In this document: piece after piece, positions 62,541 to 64,000 of the stretch | How the letters are laid out: each line of letters opens with the position of its first letter | Position numbering within the stretch: the first letter of the stretch is position 1 | Assembly: GCF_000714935.1 (NCBI RefSeq) | Contig: NZ_JMIR01000014.1 | Span: 1-64,000 of the forward strand | DNA length: 64,000 nt | Reading direction: 5' to 3' | From: Tumebacillus flagellatus | Lineage (GTDB): Bacteria; Bacillota; Bacilli; Tumebacillales; Tumebacillaceae | Notes under the pieces: generated by a model | The model's input: the letters and a program-made list of their open reading frames with translations, nothing else | Databases searched by the model: none | What the model was told of the DNA's origin: nothing | Position numbers and translations under genes: made by a program

Positions 62541-63464
62541 TCTCTCTTGAAAAGATTGAACGATATTTGCCAACAGAGTTTTCAAATCCCCCTTGGCGCG
62601 GTATCCCGCAAACAGCGAGTACCCCCAAGCGGTCCCCTTCTCCATGCCGGGGACGTTGCGGAACACATCGGCGGCGTCGAGCTTGTGGTTCGCCGCCAAC
62701 TCTTGGCGAATGTACATGCGGATCTCCACTTCCTCGCCCCGCGTGTAGCCGACCACCGACACGTCGGCGCCCAAGTCAAACAGCGCCCGCGCGGCAAACG
62801 TCGGGATGTTCTCGCAAATCGTCGCCACCAACACATGGTAGCCGCCGATCTCGTGCTGCTCGGCGTTGATCGCCGCTTGGCAGATCGCCCCGCGGTCGCG
62901 GCGTTCGTCGGTCATGTAGAGTCGCTGAATCGCTTCATACGTCAGACCCGTCGCGTCTAAAATTTCACCAAACGAGCGGAACGCTTCGGCGTCGCCCTTA
63001 TGGAAGTTGATCGTATCGGTCATGATCCCCGCCGCCAGCGCCAGCCCTGTCTTGCGGTCGAGCTTCACCCCGAGTTCCTTCAGCAGCCGATACACCAACT
63101 GGCAGGTCGACGAAACGGGGTCGTACAGACCGCCGAGCGCCAACTTCTGCAAGTCGTTCTCCGGATGGTGATCCACAAACCAAAACTTCGTCGGAAGCGA
63201 TTCCCGCAGTTGCACGGGAGACGCGGCGTCCACGACCACGACATGTTGGTACGAAGCGGTGTCCGGGGCGATGATGACGCTCAACTCCAACTCTTCGATC
63301 AAACGGTAGGTATGCGTCGCCACCGCCTGCGGAACGCCGACGTCTCCCCCGATGTACCGGGCGAGCGCGTACGCCGCTCCGATCGCATCGCTGTCTGCTT
63401 GGTCATGGCAAAGCAACAACGTGCGTTCACCCTTCAATTTCGCGATCGTCTCAGAAAACTTCAT
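62529..63464 (-). CDS. DHH-family phosphoesterase (NrnA/DHHA1-like)
   Basis: 311 residues. The N-terminal DHH domain has HDQADSDAIGAAYAL (metal-binding H and D), VVVDAAS and FVDHHPEND (the DHH motif); the C-terminal DHHA1-like part has the glycine-rich end found near GMEKGTAWGYSLFAGYR, though the usual GGxH is not obvious. Such proteins degrade nanoRNA, pAp or cyclic dinucleotides; which substrate applies is not clear. HDQAD replaces the common HxxPD. The ribosome site is weak. Single gene convergent with the glycosyltransferase. Confidence 0.85.
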   Translation of the reverse strand: MKFSETIAKLKGERTLLLCHDQADSDAIGAAYALARYIGGDVGVPQAVATHTYRLIEELELSVIIAPDTASYQHVVVVDAASPVQLRESLPTKFWFVDHHPENDLQKLALGGLYDPVSSTCQLVYRLLKELGVKLDRKTGLALAAGIMTDTINFHKGDAEAFRSFGEILDATGLTYEAIQRLYMTDERRDRGAICQAAINAEQHEIGGYHVLVATICENIPTFAARALFDLGADVSVVGYTRGEEVEIRMYIRQELAANHKLDAADVFRNVPGMEKGTAWGYSLFAGYRAKGDLKTLLANIVQSFQERLRS

Positions 63465-63627
63465 GAAACCGTTGCACCATCCTATACGTTCAAATGCCGA
63501 ATCCTTTAGGTATAATTTCTTATTATATAGGATATGAGTCCACTAGCAAATGCGTTCTTCTTGTCTTACCTCTTATCCTTGCCGAAAAAGCCCCCCCGGA
63601 TTCAGAAAAAAGCGCCGCACGACGTGC

Positions 63628-63659
63628 AAAAAAACCACCCAACACGCGGGGTTGGGTGG
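63628..63659 (-). terminator. Terminator after the right-edge gene
   Basis: Stem CCACCCAAC / GTTGGGTGG with TTTTTTT on the minus strand. Confidence 0.9.
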
Positions 63660-63691
63660 CCTTCGAAGATACAGCTCGTCCAAACAAAGAA

Positions 63692-64000
63692 CTAGTTCAG
63701 TTCGTTTTTGTCGTCGAGAACTGCGAAGTTGTAGTTGACGGAACGGGTGAATTCTTCGCCCTTCGCGTTCACCGCGGTGACGTCCATCGAGACGTTGTAG
63801 ACGCCCGATTCGGTCGGAGTCGCGATCGCAGCGGTCACTTTGCCGTTTGCGTCGGTGTTCGTCTGCACGTCTTGCACCACGTTGGACTTGCCTTTTTTGT
63901 TCGCTTTGACGACTTTTGCGTTCTTGACTTTGCCGGTCGCTTTCGCGCCGTCGAGTTCCACGTTGAAGGCGACGTCCTTCTCCGCCTTCGTGACAACTTT
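63692..64000 (-). CDS. C-terminal end of a surface-type protein with an Ig-like domain (cut by the window edge)
   Basis: The frame is open from 64000 to the stop at 63692 (102 residues); the GTG at 63961 is internal, since VVTKAEKDVAFNVELDGAK reads continuously across it. The sequence is lysine/threonine/valine-rich beta strands (TNTDANGKVTAAIATPTESGVYNVSMDVTAVNAKG), like bacterial Ig-like or S-layer-type repeats. The start lies beyond the window, so the full protein is unknown. Confidence 0.7.
   Translation of the reverse strand, partial: KVVTKAEKDVAFNVELDGAKATGKVKNAKVVKANKKGKSNVVQDVQTNTDANGKVTAAIATPTESGVYNVSMDVTAVNAKGEEFTRSVNYNFAVLDDKNELN

Overview
The window looks like chromosome from a Gram-positive endospore former of the Bacillales (Alicyclobacillaceae/Tumebacillus-like is my guess from gene content and high GC; the genus is inference). 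Almost the whole right side carries the Bacillus 'yab' neighbourhood that lies just clockwise of oriC, read here on the minus strand from right to left: yabG, veg, sspF, (cphB-cphA inserted), ispE, purR, ridA, spoVG, (proS and four unknown genes inserted), glmU, prs, rplY/ctc, (a substrate-binding protein inserted), pth, fin, mfd, prsA, spoVT, (an 11-kb accessory block inserted), yabM, mazG/yabN, hup, rqcP/yabO, yabP, yabQ, divIC, yabR. The left side has lysS, greA, dusB, yazB, folK, folB, folP, cysK and hslO, the order found next to an rRNA operon in Bacillus, and the left edge indeed shows tandem rRNA-type promoters and a boxA-like leader running off the window.

By region: 1-480 rRNA promoters/leader and a cluster of DnaA boxes; 492-7777 lysS-greA, dusB, folate operon, cysK, hslO; 7924-12706 plus-strand yheC/D-like ATP-grasp gene, dinB and an SLH-anchored 5'-nucleotidase; 12813-16182 pyrG, rpoE (delta), nucleoside hydrolase; 16259-20182 a gerABC-type germinant receptor operon ending in a 34-residue membrane microprotein; 20257-26727 small genes then yabR-divIC-yabQ-yabP-rqcP-hup-mazG-yabM; 26834-37616 accessory block (TIR operon, GNAT, DedA, antiporter, P450, copper ATPase, two-component system); 37819-49524 spoVT-prsA-mfd-fin-pth, SBP, rplY-prs-glmU; 49696-51727 four unknown genes; 51895-56181 proS, spoVG, ridA, purR, ispE; 56300-61579 cyanophycin genes, sspF, veg, yabG; 61675-64000 glycosyltransferase, DHH phosphoesterase, and the C-terminal end of a surface-type protein.

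The most unusual content is the low-GC three-gene operon at 26834-28550: a stand-alone TIR protein of the CAP12/bacterial-STING TIR type, directly followed (TAG-ATG) by a second TIR-like protein in which the aligned catalytic glutamate is lysine and which carries a C-terminal domain that looks GAF-like, followed by an overlapping small basic protein. No CD-NTase, STING domain, Argonaute or Thoeris gene is nearby, so it reads as a candidate undescribed TIR-based defence module. Other points are several unannotated-size ORFs with strong Shine-Dalgarno sites (20, 30 and 34 residues), a sigma-G promoter driving a tiny leader ORF before spoVT, the DnaA-box cluster beside the rRNA promoters, and cyanophycin genes inside a sporulation neighbourhood.

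Many genes use GTG or TTG starts; I chose starts by Shine-Dalgarno spacing (5-10 nt) and give the reasoning where it changes the protein. No tRNA gene, CRISPR array, insertion sequence or complete rRNA gene was seen.
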